From an uncultured Oscillospiraceae bacterium (GTDB lineage: Bacteria > Bacillota > Clostridia > Oscillospirales > Oscillospiraceae): DNA of 15,795 nucleotides. The stretch is taken from NCBI GenBank assembly GCA_934589835.1, contig CAKTOK010000037.1:1-15795 (forward strand), in the 5' to 3' direction. How positions within the stretch are numbered: position 1 is the first letter of the stretch; every line of letters begins with the position of its first letter. Position numbers and translations under genes: made by a program. The notes under the pieces are model-generated. The model did no database searches, was not told the DNA's origin, and was given only the letters and a program-made list of their open reading frames with translations. Below are positions 1 through 8,000 of this stretch, one piece after another.

Positions 1-560
1 TGCTGATGGTCTTATCGCAGTAGTCGCAGATGTGATCCTTGTTGGTGTCCGCGTGGTTGCTGATGGTCTTATCGCAGGTGTCGCAGATGTGATCCTTGTT
101 GGCGTCCGCGTGGTTGCTGATGGTCATATTGCAGATGTCGCAGATGTGATCCTTGTTGGTGTCTGCGTGATTGCTGATGATCTTATCGCAGGTGTCGCAC
201 TTGTGATCCTTGTTGGTGTCGGCGTGGTTGCTGATGATCTTACCGCAGGTGTCGCATTTGTGATCCTTGTTGGCGTCCGCGTGATTGCTGATGGTCTTAT
301 CGCAGGTATCGCAGATGTGATCCTTGTTCGCGTCCGCGTGATTGCTGATGGTCTTATCGCAGGTATCGCAGATGTGATCCTTATTGGCGTCCGCGTGGTT
401 GCTGATGATCTTATCACAGATGTCGCACTTGTGATCCTTGTTCGCGTCCGCGTGGTTGCTGATGATCTTGCCGCAGTAGTCGCACTTGTGGTCCTTATTC
501 GCATCCGCGCACTGGCTCAGGACCGCGTTGCAGACATCGCACCTGTGGTCCTTATCGGTG
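1..560 (-). repeat. 57-bp in-frame tandem repeat array (at least 10 copies, continues off window)
   Basis: The marker GATCCTT (GGTCCTT in the two oldest-looking copies) recurs at 34, 91, 148, 205, 262, 319, 376, 433, 490 and 547, exactly 57 bases apart. Each unit encodes 19 residues of the surface protein with the pattern DxNxDHxCDxC...ISNHA. Copies near 490-547 are the most diverged (CNAVLSQCA), while inner copies are nearly identical at DNA level, which suggests recent expansion by slippage or unequal recombination. Each unit has a D-x-N-x-D loop, a CxxC pair and two His, so a metal-binding mini-module is plausible but unproven. Confidence 0.95.
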
Positions 561-3532
561 TCGGTGCAGGGCTCGGTCATTCTGCCCATGATACACACCG
601 TGCATCTGCGGGCGTGGGTGCCGTCGCCGTTGTCGAATGCCGTGCTGCCCCAGGTGTGGGCGGGGTTGGCGGCAACGGTATAGCCGCAGTCCGTACACGT
701 CTCCGGCGTGGTGCAGTCGCCGTCATCCATAATGTGGTGGAGGGCCTCATCCTCGGGCCAGCCGCAGGCGCAGGCCCTCCAGTGGCCTGTCGCATCGCCC
801 TCCCACCTTGTGCTCACCTGATGGGTATGCTCATCGCCGCTCTGGTTGGCAAACACCGGAATGGTCCGCTTCGCCGCCGCCAGATACTGGCATCGGCTGT
901 TCCACGGATGGGCGCTGCCGGCGCGGCCCGCGATGAGCGCCGACAGCACCGTGCCGTCGCCGAACCGGACGCCGTGCCTGGCCGCCACCTCGCCCACCGC
1001 CGTATATTTGTCCTCGTTGCCGCTGGATGCGGCCCGCTCCGCCGTGGTGTTCAGATAGTAGCAGTTCTCCAGGCGATAGCGCTCCTTGCCTTTGCCGCCG
1101 CCGGCAGTAATGAAGCCCACGATGCCGCCGATGTCCTCCGCATCGGGCGCCGTCAGGGCGCCCACACTGTAGCAGCTCCGAAGCGTCAGCGTCTTCGCGG
1201 CGTCATCTCCGCGCACAGTGATCCACCCCGCGATGCCGCCCAGGAAGGTAAAGCCCTTGGACCGGAGGATCTTGACCTCGCCGGCATTGTAGCAGTCGGA
1301 GATCAGTCCGTGGCCGCTGGCCTGACCGATGATGCCGGCGCTCACCAGCTCAGCGGTCACGGTACCGAGGTTGGCGCAGCCGGTGACGGTGAGGTCGCTG
1401 TCGGCGTCGCCGAAAATGCCCACAAGCCCGCCGGCCACCTCACCGCTGGCGACAGCGGCGGTGTTGATGCAGTTGGTGATGGTGATCGCTCCCGTGCCGC
1501 TGCCCAGAAGGCCGCCGGCATAGCCGCTGGCGATGGTGACGCTGCCCGCCACGGTCAGGTCCTTGAAGACGGCATTGTGCGCGTCCCCAAAGAGGCCCGC
1601 GTGATTCGCGGTGCTGTTGACGTTCAGGTTCTTGATGGTATGGCCGCCGCCGTCAAAGATGCCGCCATAGGGGTTCTGCGGGCTGCCGATGGGCGTCCAG
1701 AGCTGGTTTTGCAGGTCGATGTCCGCCGTCAGCACGGCGCAGGCGGTGTTCTGGCCCCGACCGCCGTCGCCGTTGACGGTATCACGGAAGAGCCCCAGCT
1801 CCTCCGCCGTGGCGATGCGGTAGGGGTCCTGCTCCGTGCCGGCGCCCGTCAGGGCCTTGCGCCACTTGGCGGTAAAGGTCACGTCCCCGTAGATGGAGGA
1901 GTTGAATTTGTAGACCGCGCCGGCAGCGTTCAGCCACGCCACGAAGGCCCAGCCGTCCTTCTGGGGGTCGTCGGGCGCCGTGACCTTCGTGCCCTTCCGG
2001 ACGAGCTGCTTTGCGTATTCCGTGCCGCCGTCCCGATAGGTCACGGTGGCGGGGGTGACGTTGGGCTCAGGGGTGTTGGTCGTGTCGTTGATCACGTCGC
2101 CGGTGTCGATGGGCTGGCCGCTGAGCTTGGCGTTCTTGTTCATGGTCAGCCCGCGATAGAATGTGCCGCCGGAGACATGGCACTCCGTGGTGACAGGGCC
2201 GTAGAACGTGCCGCCGGAGAGGTTGCCGCAGAATTTCTCCCACGCTGTGCCCATGTTCCCATTAGAGTCCGTCACGGTGACGCTGCCATGGAAAATACCG
2301 CCCCTTATGTCGCCCTCGCAGGAGACGTCGCCGGTAAAGACCGTGGTAGGCTTCCCGTCCGTGTGGTCGATGGCGTTGGTGGCCTTTACGGAGTCTACGT
2401 AGTTATTTTTTGTGCCAATCTTGTTCGTTCCCACATACACCGTGCCCTCCACCCGGCCGCCGTTGGCATAGAGGAAGCAGCCGGGATGGTTGACGGTATA
2501 GGTCGAGCCAATATCCATATAGACCGCGGCGCCGTTGGTGGCCGTGCAGCCCGTGATGCGGGCGTTCTCCCCCAGCTCCAACTCAGCAAAGCCCATCAGG
2601 GCCACGCCGCCGCCGTTTTTCGCCTCACAGCCGGAGATCACAGCGTCCAGAACAGACACCGGGCCGTTTGTGTGGTCGCGGACAGACAGGCCGCCGCCGC
2701 GTTCGCTTGCCTTGCAGTTCTCGATGCGGCCGCCGGTGATCCGGACGGTACCCTCGGATGCCGAGATGCCGCCGCCGGACATGGCAGAGCAGCCGCTGAT
2801 GACGCCGCCCTCCATGGTAAAGGAAGCCCCGGAGTAAATGTATACGCCGCCGCCGTTGGCGCCGTTGTTGGCGGAGAGGACGCAGTTCCGGATGGCGCCG
2901 CCGGTCATGGTGACGGAGCCGCCCTCGGCATAGATGCCGCCGCCATACGCGGACTGCGCTCCGCTCTGGATGCCGCAGGCATAGATGGTGCCGCCCGCCA
3001 GCACGAAGGACGCGCCCGTCTCCACATACACGCCGCCGCCATAGTAAGTGTAGGACTGTCCCGCGCCATTGTCATACTTAAACCCCTTGCCGCCGGTGAT
3101 GAGGCCGCCTGCGGGAAGGGATGCGTCGCTGTGGGTCGCCTCGGGGCGGCTGTCGGTCAGCGTCAGGGTGCTGCCGCTGGTGACGCGGAAGATGCTGTCG
3201 GGCTGTGCGCTCTGGTCAAAGCGCAGGACGTGGCCGTTCAGATCTACCGTGGCGTCGCCCGTGACCGTCAGCACGCCGGAGATGGTCACGTCCTCCGCCA
3301 GCGTATACACGCCGTCTCCCAGGCCGTTGGCCAGATAGGCGTCGATGTTGTCCGCCTTCCATTCTGTTCCGGCGGGAGAAAGGTAGCTGCCGCCGGTACC
3401 GGCGAGGGTCCGCGCTGATACGCCGGTATCCTCGCCCACGGTGTAGGCCGTGTCCTCCGCCAGCACCTGCACCGGCAGCAGCGTCAGGGCCAGCACCAGC
3501 GTCAGGAAAACGGATGCGATGCGTTTTTTCAT
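1..3532 (-). CDS. Secreted beta-helix surface protein with 19-residue Cys repeats (C-terminus off window)
   Basis: The minus frame stays open from an ATG at 3532 to the window edge (about 1177 codons), so the C-terminus and any anchor are not seen. The start has a GGAGGAG site a few bases upstream and overlaps the regulator's stop (ATGA). Residues 1-25 are a signal peptide (MKKRIASVFLTLVLALTLLP, then an LA cleavage site). Residues about 60-480 are beta-helix-like, with repeated GGGVY/GGGIY turns and TGGxIxxC strands. Residues about 488-556 match the InlB/Flg_new (Listeria-Bacteroides) repeat, ending FTAKW. Residues about 563-820 carry GLUG-like units (GGLLG, GGLVG, GGIVG). CxxC motifs follow, and from about residue 990 ten 19-residue repeats of form NHADxNKDHxCDxCDKxIS. 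Families of this build act at the Gram-positive cell surface; the ligand is unknown. Expression is probably tied to the upstream TetR gene. The reading frame is certain; adhesin function is inference. Confidence 0.9.
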   Translation of the reverse strand, partial: MKKRIASVFLTLVLALTLLPVQVLAEDTAYTVGEDTGVSARTLAGTGGSYLSPAGTEWKADNIDAYLANGLGDGVYTLAEDVTISGVLTVTGDATVDLNGHVLRFDQSAQPDSIFRVTSGSTLTLTDSRPEATHSDASLPAGGLITGGKGFKYDNGAGQSYTYYGGGVYVETGASFVLAGGTIYACGIQSGAQSAYGGGIYAEGGSVTMTGGAIRNCVLSANNGANGGGVYIYSGASFTMEGGVISGCSAMSGGGISASEGTVRITGGRIENCKASERGGGLSVRDHTNGPVSVLDAVISGCEAKNGGGVALMGFAELELGENARITGCTATNGAAVYMDIGSTYTVNHPGCFLYANGGRVEGTVYVGTNKIGTKNNYVDSVKATNAIDHTDGKPTTVFTGDVSCEGDIRGGIFHGSVTVTDSNGNMGTAWEKFCGNLSGGTFYGPVTTECHVSGGTFYRGLTMNKNAKLSGQPIDTGDVINDTTNTPEPNVTPATVTYRDGGTEYAKQLVRKGTKVTAPDDPQKDGWAFVAWLNAAGAVYKFNSSIYGDVTFTAKWRKALTGAGTEQDPYRIATAEELGLFRDTVNGDGGRGQNTACAVLTADIDLQNQLWTPIGSPQNPYGGIFDGGGHTIKNLNVNSTANHAGLFGDAHNAVFKDLTVAGSVTIASGYAGGLLGSGTGAITITNCINTAAVASGEVAGGLVGIFGDADSDLTVTGCANLGTVTAELVSAGIIGQASGHGLISDCYNAGEVKILRSKGFTFLGGIAGWITVRGDDAAKTLTLRSCYSVGALTAPDAEDIGGIVGFITAGGGKGKERYRLENCYYLNTTAERAASSGNEDKYTAVGEVAARHGVRFGDGTVLSALIAGRAGSAHPWNSRCQYLAAAKRTIPVFANQSGDEHTHQVSTRWEGDATGHWRACACGWPEDEALHHIMDDGDCTTPETCTDCGYTVAANPAHTWGSTAFDNGDGTHARRCTVCIMGRMTEPCTDTDKDHRCDVCNAVLSQCADANKDHKCDYCGKIISNHADANKDHKCDICDKIISNHADANKDHICDTCDKTISNHADANKDHICDTCDKTISNHADANKDHKCDTCGKIISNHADTNKDHKCDTCDKIISNHADTNKDHICDICNMTISNHADANKDHICDTCDKTISNHADTNKDHICDYCDKTIS

Positions 3533-4281
3533 CTCTGCTCCTCCTCTTTGTCGTGGGGCGCGCCGCCCAGTTGAAAGTCGTAGCGCATTTCCAGCGCGTG
3601 AAACAGCCGGTCCATGAGCTGCTGGGCCATGGCGCGGATGTCCAGCGTGGCCACGAAGGCCCGCACCTGCGCCGCCTCCGGCTCCGGCACCTGATAGGCC
3701 CGCAGGCTCATGGTCAGGAAGCAGTCCAGCTTCTTCTCCAGCGACAGCGCCCCGCCGCAGGGCTGGGCCATGTAGCCCCGCATGAGGCCCGCCGAGCCGA
3801 TCTCCAGCGCGTAGAAGTCCTCCGGCGTCAGCGACGGCTGGTAGGGGCCGAAGATGTCGTACAGCTCCTTGGCCGTCTCGCGGAAGATGTAGGCCGACGC
3901 CTCCTGCTGGGTGTAGGCCTCGATGTAGATCTCCCGCAGGTTCTCGTTCAGCTCCGTCAGGGTCATCTGGATGGCCGTCTCCACGGCGTAGACATAGACC
4001 GGCGGCAGCTTGGCCCCGATGGAGGCCCGCGCCGCCCCGAACTGGCCGGAGAACATGAAGGCCACCAGTTCCGTCAGCACGCCGTCCTTGGCGCGGAAGA
4101 TGTTCTGGAAGCTGCTGTTGGACACCTCCGCCCGCTGGACGATCTCCGCCACGGTGGTCTTTTTGTAGCCCTGCTCCAGAAACAGCTTGACGCACACCGC
4201 CAGGATCCGCCGCTTCGCCGGCAGGCTTGCATTTGTCAGGGAAATGGGGACTCCTCCTCTCCTGTTTGGCATATATGCCAT
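3529..4281 (-). CDS. TetR/AcrR-family transcriptional regulator
   Basis: With the ATG at 4281 the product is 250 residues. The N-terminal helix-turn-helix lies at about residues 24-70 (AKRRILAVCVKLFLEQGYKK, then TTVAEIVQRAEVSNSSFQNI and FRAKDG), which is the classic TetR DNA-binding domain. The rest is an all-helical ligand or dimerisation domain with no recognised sub-family. The stop overlaps the start of the surface-protein gene by 4 bases, so the two are very likely co-transcribed and translationally coupled. The start is uncertain. ATGs at 4281 and 4272 lack a good ribosome site and lie at or before the predicted transcription start. A very strong AGGAGAGGAGGAG site sits at 4251-4263, followed only by ATT (4245) and CTG in frame. 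Autoregulation through the palindrome at 4267-4280 is inferred. The family call is firm; the regulated ligand is unknown. Confidence 0.88.
   Translation of the reverse strand: MAYMPNRRGGVPISLTNASLPAKRRILAVCVKLFLEQGYKKTTVAEIVQRAEVSNSSFQNIFRAKDGVLTELVAFMFSGQFGAARASIGAKLPPVYVYAVETAIQMTLTELNENLREIYIEAYTQQEASAYIFRETAKELYDIFGPYQPSLTPEDFYALEIGSAGLMRGYMAQPCGGALSLEKKLDCFLTMSLRAYQVPEPEAAQVRAFVATLDIRAMAQQLMDRLFHALEMRYDFQLGGAPHDKEEEQR
4267..4280. promoter_or_regulatory. 14-bp perfect palindrome, candidate TetR operator
   Basis: TGGCATATATGCCA is a perfect palindrome located between the -10 region and the likely ribosome-binding site of the TetR gene. Position and symmetry fit an autoregulatory operator for a TetR dimer. 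It also covers both candidate ATG starts of that gene. No second copy was noticed elsewhere in the window. Confidence 0.5.
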
Positions 4282-4282
4282 T

Positions 4283-4311
4283 ATCTTATCATGCCGCGCG
4301 GGAATGTGCAA
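4283..4311 (-). promoter_or_regulatory. Candidate sigma-A promoter for the TetR/surface-protein operon
   Basis: Reading the minus strand, TTGCAC (4311-4306) is followed after 17 bases by TAAGAT (4288-4283). An overlapping GATAAT is at 4285-4280. Spacing is ideal, the hexamers only moderate. The predicted transcription start is near 4276, inside the palindrome and just upstream of the purine-rich ribosome site at 4251-4263. Confidence 0.45.
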
Positions 4312-4341
4312 CGGATTTTTCGCATTTCCTCCGGAGACGGC

Positions 4342-4382
4342 AAAAAAACTGCCATGCACCTTGGGTGCATGGCAGTTTTTTT
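4342..4382. terminator. Strong bidirectional Rho-independent terminator after HPr
   Basis: Two perfectly complementary 19-base arms (4342-4360 and 4364-4382) flank a TTG loop. The core stem is ACTGCCATGCACC and its complement, and seven A/T pairs close the base, so either strand ends in a run of seven T. It lies 7 bases past the HPr stop. It ends HPr transcription and separates it from the TetR operon, which starts just beyond on the same strand. Confidence 0.93.
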
Positions 4383-4389
4383 GTTGCAG

Positions 4390-4653
4390 TTATTCGGCGA
4401 TCTGGTTCTCCACCAGATCGGCCAGCGCGTCCACCGCTTCCTTCTCATCGGCGCCGTCCGCGATCAGGGTGATGGCGGTGCCCTGCACGATACCCAGACT
4501 CAGCACGCCCAGCAGGCTCTTGGCGTTGACGCGGCGCTCCTCCTTCTCCACCCAGATGCCGCTCTTGAACTCGTTGGCCTTCTGGATAAAGTAGGTGGCG
4601 GGTCTGGCGTGCAGACCGACTTCATTCTTGACCGTGATTTCCCGTGTATACAT
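4390..4653 (-). CDS. ptsH: HPr phosphocarrier protein of the PTS
   Basis: The protein has 87 residues, the normal HPr length. The phosphorylatable His15 is in VGLHARPA and the HPr-kinase site Ser46 is in NAKSLLG, both at exact canonical positions. It therefore should carry phosphate from enzyme I to sugar-specific EII proteins in the cytoplasm and, as HPr-Ser-P, serve CcpA-type catabolite control. The presence of His15 argues against the Crh paralogue, which lacks it. The ATG at 4653 was chosen because AAGGAG lies 9 bases upstream and it puts His at 15; a longer in-frame start at 4695 would add 14 non-homologous residues. The gene stands alone, with its own promoter and terminator and no ptsI next to it. 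Confidence 0.95.
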   Translation of the reverse strand: MYTREITVKNEVGLHARPATYFIQKANEFKSGIWVEKEERRVNAKSLLGVLSLGIVQGTAITLIADGADEKEAVDALADLVENQIAE

Positions 4654-4718
4654 GGAACAGCACTCCTTATGCAGCAATTTTACAGATTTGGCCAAAAAGG
4701 CAAGCTTACAGTATCTCT

Positions 4719-4747
4719 ATTATACCGAAACACCCGCTGCAATGCAA
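4719..4747 (-). promoter_or_regulatory. Sigma-A promoter of ptsH
   Basis: On the minus strand TTGCAT (4747-4742) and a perfect TATAAT (4724-4719) are separated by exactly 17 bases. The predicted start near 4712 gives a leader of about 60 bases ending in the AAGGAG ribosome site. A short inverted repeat, CAATG-GG-CATTG at 4745-4756, overlaps the -35 box and could be a regulatory site, though it is too short to be sure. Confidence 0.85.
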
Positions 4748-4824
4748 TGGGCATTGATACGAAATTTGTACTAAGCCCTATGATTTTCCCTGAACAATTC
4801 GTCGAATCTGACAAAATGCGGCGG

Positions 4825-7230
4825 TCATTTCAGCTCCACCACCGTCACGCCTGCCTCTCCCTCGCCGTAGCGGCCCAGGCGGAAGCTCTTAACGGCCCTG
4901 TTTTTCTTCAGCATCTGGTGGACGGCAGCCCGCAGCGCGCCGGTACCCTTGCCGTGGATGATGGTGACCGAGCCCAGCTTAGAACGCTGTGCCGCGTCCA
5001 GATAGTTCTCCACCACGCTCTCCGCCTCCAGCGTCTCCAGACCCCGGATATCCAGCTCGGCGGAGACGCGGGCGCCGGTGTTGATCTGCACCGTGCCGCC
5101 GCCGTTGGCGGCGCGGGACTTGGCGGCCTGCTTTTTCTTCTCCTCGATCTCCTCCGCCGTCTCCAAAAGACGCACCTGCGCGGCCTTGACGGTCATCTTC
5201 ATCTTCCCTGCCTGCAAAAGCAGGGTGCCGTCGCCGTTGACCGCCAGCACCGCCGCCGCTGTCCGAACGCCTGCCAGCTCCACCGTGTCGCCCACGGCAA
5301 TGGGACGGCTGGGCGCCGGGATGGGCTCCTGCTCCTCGTCGTGCTGGTGCAGCGCCGCCTCCGCCTCCTTCAGGCGGCGGCGGACATCGGCCTTGCCGTC
5401 GTTCACTGTCTGATAGTCGCTGCGCTGCTGCTGCTTCCGCAGCTCGTCCAGCTCGGCGAATACCTGCTCCGCCTGCTGCTGGGCCTGCCGCACGATACGC
5501 CGTGCCTCGGCCTCGCCCTTGGTGCGGGCGTTGTCCTTGGCCTTCTCCATCTGTTCCCGGAACGTCCGGGCCTTGCGGGCATCCTCCTCCCGCTGCTGCC
5601 ACAGGCGATCTGCCTCGGTCTGGGCCTTTTCCAGCCGCTGACGCTTCTCCTCCAGCTGGGTCAGCACGTCCTCGAACCGGACGGATTCGCTGTCCATCTG
5701 CGCCTTGGCCGCCTCGATGACGCTCTCGTCCAGTCCCAGCCGCCGGGAGATGGCAAAGGCGTTGGACTTGCCGGGAATGCCGATGAGCAGCCGATAGGTG
5801 GGCCGCAGAGTCTGTACGTCGAACTCACAGCTGGCGTTCTCCACCCCCGCCGTGGTCATGGCGAAGGTCTTCAGCTCCGCATAGTGGGTGGTGGCCGCCG
5901 TCAGCGCCCCCTTGCTCCGTACGTCCTGAATGATGGCGATGGCCAGCGCCGCGCCCTCCACCGGGTCTGTGCCCGCGCCCAGCTCATCGAACAGGATGAG
6001 GCTCCTGTCGTCGGCCTGCTTTAAGATCTCCACCGTGTTGGCCATGTGCGCGGAGAAGGTGGACAGGCTCTGCTCGATGCTCTGCTCGTCGCCCACGTCC
6101 GCCAGAATACGGGAGAACACCTGCACGGCGCTCTGATCTCCGGCGGGGATGTGCAGGCCGCACTGGGCCATCAGGCTCAAAAGACCGATGGTCTTCAGGG
6201 TCACGGTCTTGCCGCCGGTGTTGGGACCGGTGATGACCAGCGTGTCAAACCGGCCGCCCAGCTCCACCGTCACCGGCACGGCCTTGGCCTGATCCAGCAG
6301 GGGGTGCCGCGCCCGTTTCAGGTCGATGCCGCCCCGCTTGCGCACCATGGGACGCCCCGCGTCCATGGCGTAGCTCAGCTGCGCCCGGGCAAAGATGGCA
6401 TCCAGCTGCACCAATACATCGTAGTTATAGAGGATCGTCTCCCGCTGGGCGGCGCACTCGCCGGACAGGATCCGCAGGATGCGGTCGATCTCCTTGTCCT
6501 CCTTGGCCTCCAGCTCCTTCATCTCGTTGTTGGCCTGCACCACGCCCATGGGCTCCACAAACAGTGTGGCGCCGGAGGAGGACACGTCGTGGACAAGTCC
6601 CGGCAGGCTGCCCTTGCACTCCGCCTTTACCGGCACCACGAACCGCCCGTCACGCTGGGTGATGAGTGCCTCCTGCAGCACCTTGGCGTAGGAGGGGGAG
6701 GAGATGATGCGCTGTAAGATCTGGCGGCCCTTGGTGGCCGCCACCCGCATCTGACGCCGGATGTCCGCCAGCTCGGGGCTGGCGGTGTCGGCGATGGTCT
6801 CCTCGTCCAGAATGGCGCCGCGGATGCGGTCCTCCAGATACTTGTTGGGCCGCAGGGCAGAGAACAGCCGGTCGATGGCCGTGGGGTCTCCCTGCCGGTC
6901 CGCATCGTAGTCGCTGACCCGCCGGGTGGCCGTCAGCACACCGGCGATATCCAAAAGCTCGCGGGTATTCAGCATACCGCCGTGGTCGGCGCGGTTCAGC
7001 GCCTGCGCCACGTCCTTCACACCGGTGAACGACGGGCTGCCGTGCAGCCCCAGCCGCTCCTTGGCCGCGTCCGTCTCGTCCAGCAGATGGCTGACCGTCT
7101 CCGGCTCCGTGGCGGGCCGCAGCCTGCGGCACCGCTCCTTGGCTTCGTCGCTGACCGCCCGCTGCGCCAGCATTTCCAGCACGGCGGGCAGCTCCAGCGT
7201 CCGAATGGATTTTTCAAACAGATCACTCAT
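4825..7230 (-). CDS. mutS2: MutS2 ATPase with C-terminal Smr domain
   Basis: The product is 801 residues, close to the usual 780-800. It starts MSDLFEKSIRTLEL at ATG 7230, with GAGG 10 bases upstream and 17 bases after the recO stop; the open frame extends further upstream but into recO. The Walker A motif GPNTGGKT is near residue 335 and the Walker B/signature region LILFDELGAGTDP near 410. A long charged coiled coil covers about 510-640, a KOW-like segment (IAVGDTVELAG) comes next, and a C-terminal Smr domain runs from about 724 with LDIRG and HGKGTG. It lacks the N-terminal mismatch-recognition domain of MutS1. The family is linked to suppression of homologous recombination and, in B. subtilis, to rescue of collided ribosomes. 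No clear terminator follows it. Confidence 0.96.
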   Translation of the reverse strand: MSDLFEKSIRTLELPAVLEMLAQRAVSDEAKERCRRLRPATEPETVSHLLDETDAAKERLGLHGSPSFTGVKDVAQALNRADHGGMLNTRELLDIAGVLTATRRVSDYDADRQGDPTAIDRLFSALRPNKYLEDRIRGAILDEETIADTASPELADIRRQMRVAATKGRQILQRIISSPSYAKVLQEALITQRDGRFVVPVKAECKGSLPGLVHDVSSSGATLFVEPMGVVQANNEMKELEAKEDKEIDRILRILSGECAAQRETILYNYDVLVQLDAIFARAQLSYAMDAGRPMVRKRGGIDLKRARHPLLDQAKAVPVTVELGGRFDTLVITGPNTGGKTVTLKTIGLLSLMAQCGLHIPAGDQSAVQVFSRILADVGDEQSIEQSLSTFSAHMANTVEILKQADDRSLILFDELGAGTDPVEGAALAIAIIQDVRSKGALTAATTHYAELKTFAMTTAGVENASCEFDVQTLRPTYRLLIGIPGKSNAFAISRRLGLDESVIEAAKAQMDSESVRFEDVLTQLEEKRQRLEKAQTEADRLWQQREEDARKARTFREQMEKAKDNARTKGEAEARRIVRQAQQQAEQVFAELDELRKQQQRSDYQTVNDGKADVRRRLKEAEAALHQHDEEQEPIPAPSRPIAVGDTVELAGVRTAAAVLAVNGDGTLLLQAGKMKMTVKAAQVRLLETAEEIEEKKKQAAKSRAANGGGTVQINTGARVSAELDIRGLETLEAESVVENYLDAAQRSKLGSVTIIHGKGTGALRAAVHQMLKKNRAVKSFRLGRYGEGEAGVTVVELK

Positions 7231-7247
7231 ATATGTATGTCCTCGTT

Positions 7248-8000
7248 TTATCCCAAAAGGGCTTTGTAGTAGTCCAGCGTCCGGAAGCTGCGCTCCAGCT
7301 GGCTGGCGGCAAAGGCCTCCCCCGCATGGTCCAGCTCCCGCAGCGCCGTCTCCTCCAGCGTGAAGCTGTACAGCTTCTTGCTGTCGCAGTACAGGATGTG
7401 CCGCAGGGCCGCCAGCCCCGCCGCCGTCAGCGGCATGCTCAGCCCACCCTGCCGCTTGCAGCCGCCGCAGTGGACCACACCGTGGACCACGTCCAGCATG
7501 GGGGCCTCCGGCTCCGGCCGGCCGCACACGGCGCAGGACGATGCCAGCGGCTCAAAGCCCGCCAGCGCCAGCAGCCGGAGCTGGAACGCCGCCTTCACCA
7601 GCCGCGGGTCCCTGTCCAGATAGCACAGGGCGTACAGCGCGTTCAGCAGCAGGGACAGCAGCTCCGGCGCTGCCGTCTCCTCGGGGCACACCGCCTCCGT
7701 CAGCTCCGCGAAGTAGGACGCCAGCGCCAGCAGCACGATGTCCCGCCGCACGCCGTCGAACAGCTCCACCGTGGACGCCTCGTCCAGCAGGAACCAGCTT
7801 CCCCGCCTGTACAGCGTCAGCTCGGAGTAGGCCAGCAGCTGGCAGGCCGCGGCGATGCGGCTGTTCTTCCGCCGTGCGCCCCGTGCGATCAGGGGGATCT
7901 TGCCCCTGTCCGGCGTCAGTACGGTCAGGATCTTATCCGCTTCCTTTGTCTCCGTGACCCGCAGCACCAGACCGGTGGTCACTGTTTTTCCGTCTTGCAT
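7248..8000 (-). CDS. recO: DNA repair protein RecO
   Basis: The 250-residue product matches RecO in length and layout. An N-terminal OB fold begins TGLVLRVTETKEADKILTVL and includes the GARRKNSR segment, followed by a helical region. A zinc site is formed by CAVC (in the SSCAVCGRP stretch) and CGGC. RecO loads RecA onto SSB-coated single-stranded DNA together with RecR in the RecF pathway. The ATG at 8000 was chosen because a perfect AGGAGG lies just upstream and the next residues match the family start; a start at 8024 would have no such site. The start lies inside the preceding small gene, overlapping it by 22 bases, so coupled translation is likely. mutS2 follows after 17 bases. Confidence 0.95.
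   Translation of the reverse strand: MQDGKTVTTGLVLRVTETKEADKILTVLTPDRGKIPLIARGARRKNSRIAAACQLLAYSELTLYRRGSWFLLDEASTVELFDGVRRDIVLLALASYFAELTEAVCPEETAAPELLSLLLNALYALCYLDRDPRLVKAAFQLRLLALAGFEPLASSCAVCGRPEPEAPMLDVVHGVVHCGGCKRQGGLSMPLTAAGLAALRHILYCDSKKLYSFTLEETALRELDHAGEAFAASQLERSFRTLDYYKALLG

Noticed and set aside
1..560. CRISPR-like periodic array
   Set aside because: There are no conserved-repeat/variable-spacer blocks; the whole 57-bp unit is conserved and encodes an in-frame 19-residue peptide repeat.
32..3418. 1128-codon plus-strand open frame rich in V, A and G
   Set aside because: It is the codon-aligned antisense of the surface-protein gene. It has no ribosome site or family-like segments, and its repeats mirror the minus-strand repeat.
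3514..6024. 836-codon plus-strand open frame
   Set aside because: It runs antisense across three clear genes (TetR, HPr, MutS2) and through two promoters and a terminator, with low-complexity sequence.
4825..7230. Mismatch-repair MutS
   Set aside because: The protein lacks the N-terminal mismatch-recognition domain and ends in an Smr domain, so it is MutS2, not MutS1.
7231..7527. N-terminal extension of MutS2 to a 900-residue protein
   Set aside because: The extension is out-of-frame recO sequence; the ATG at 7230 begins the family-like sequence and has a GAGG site.
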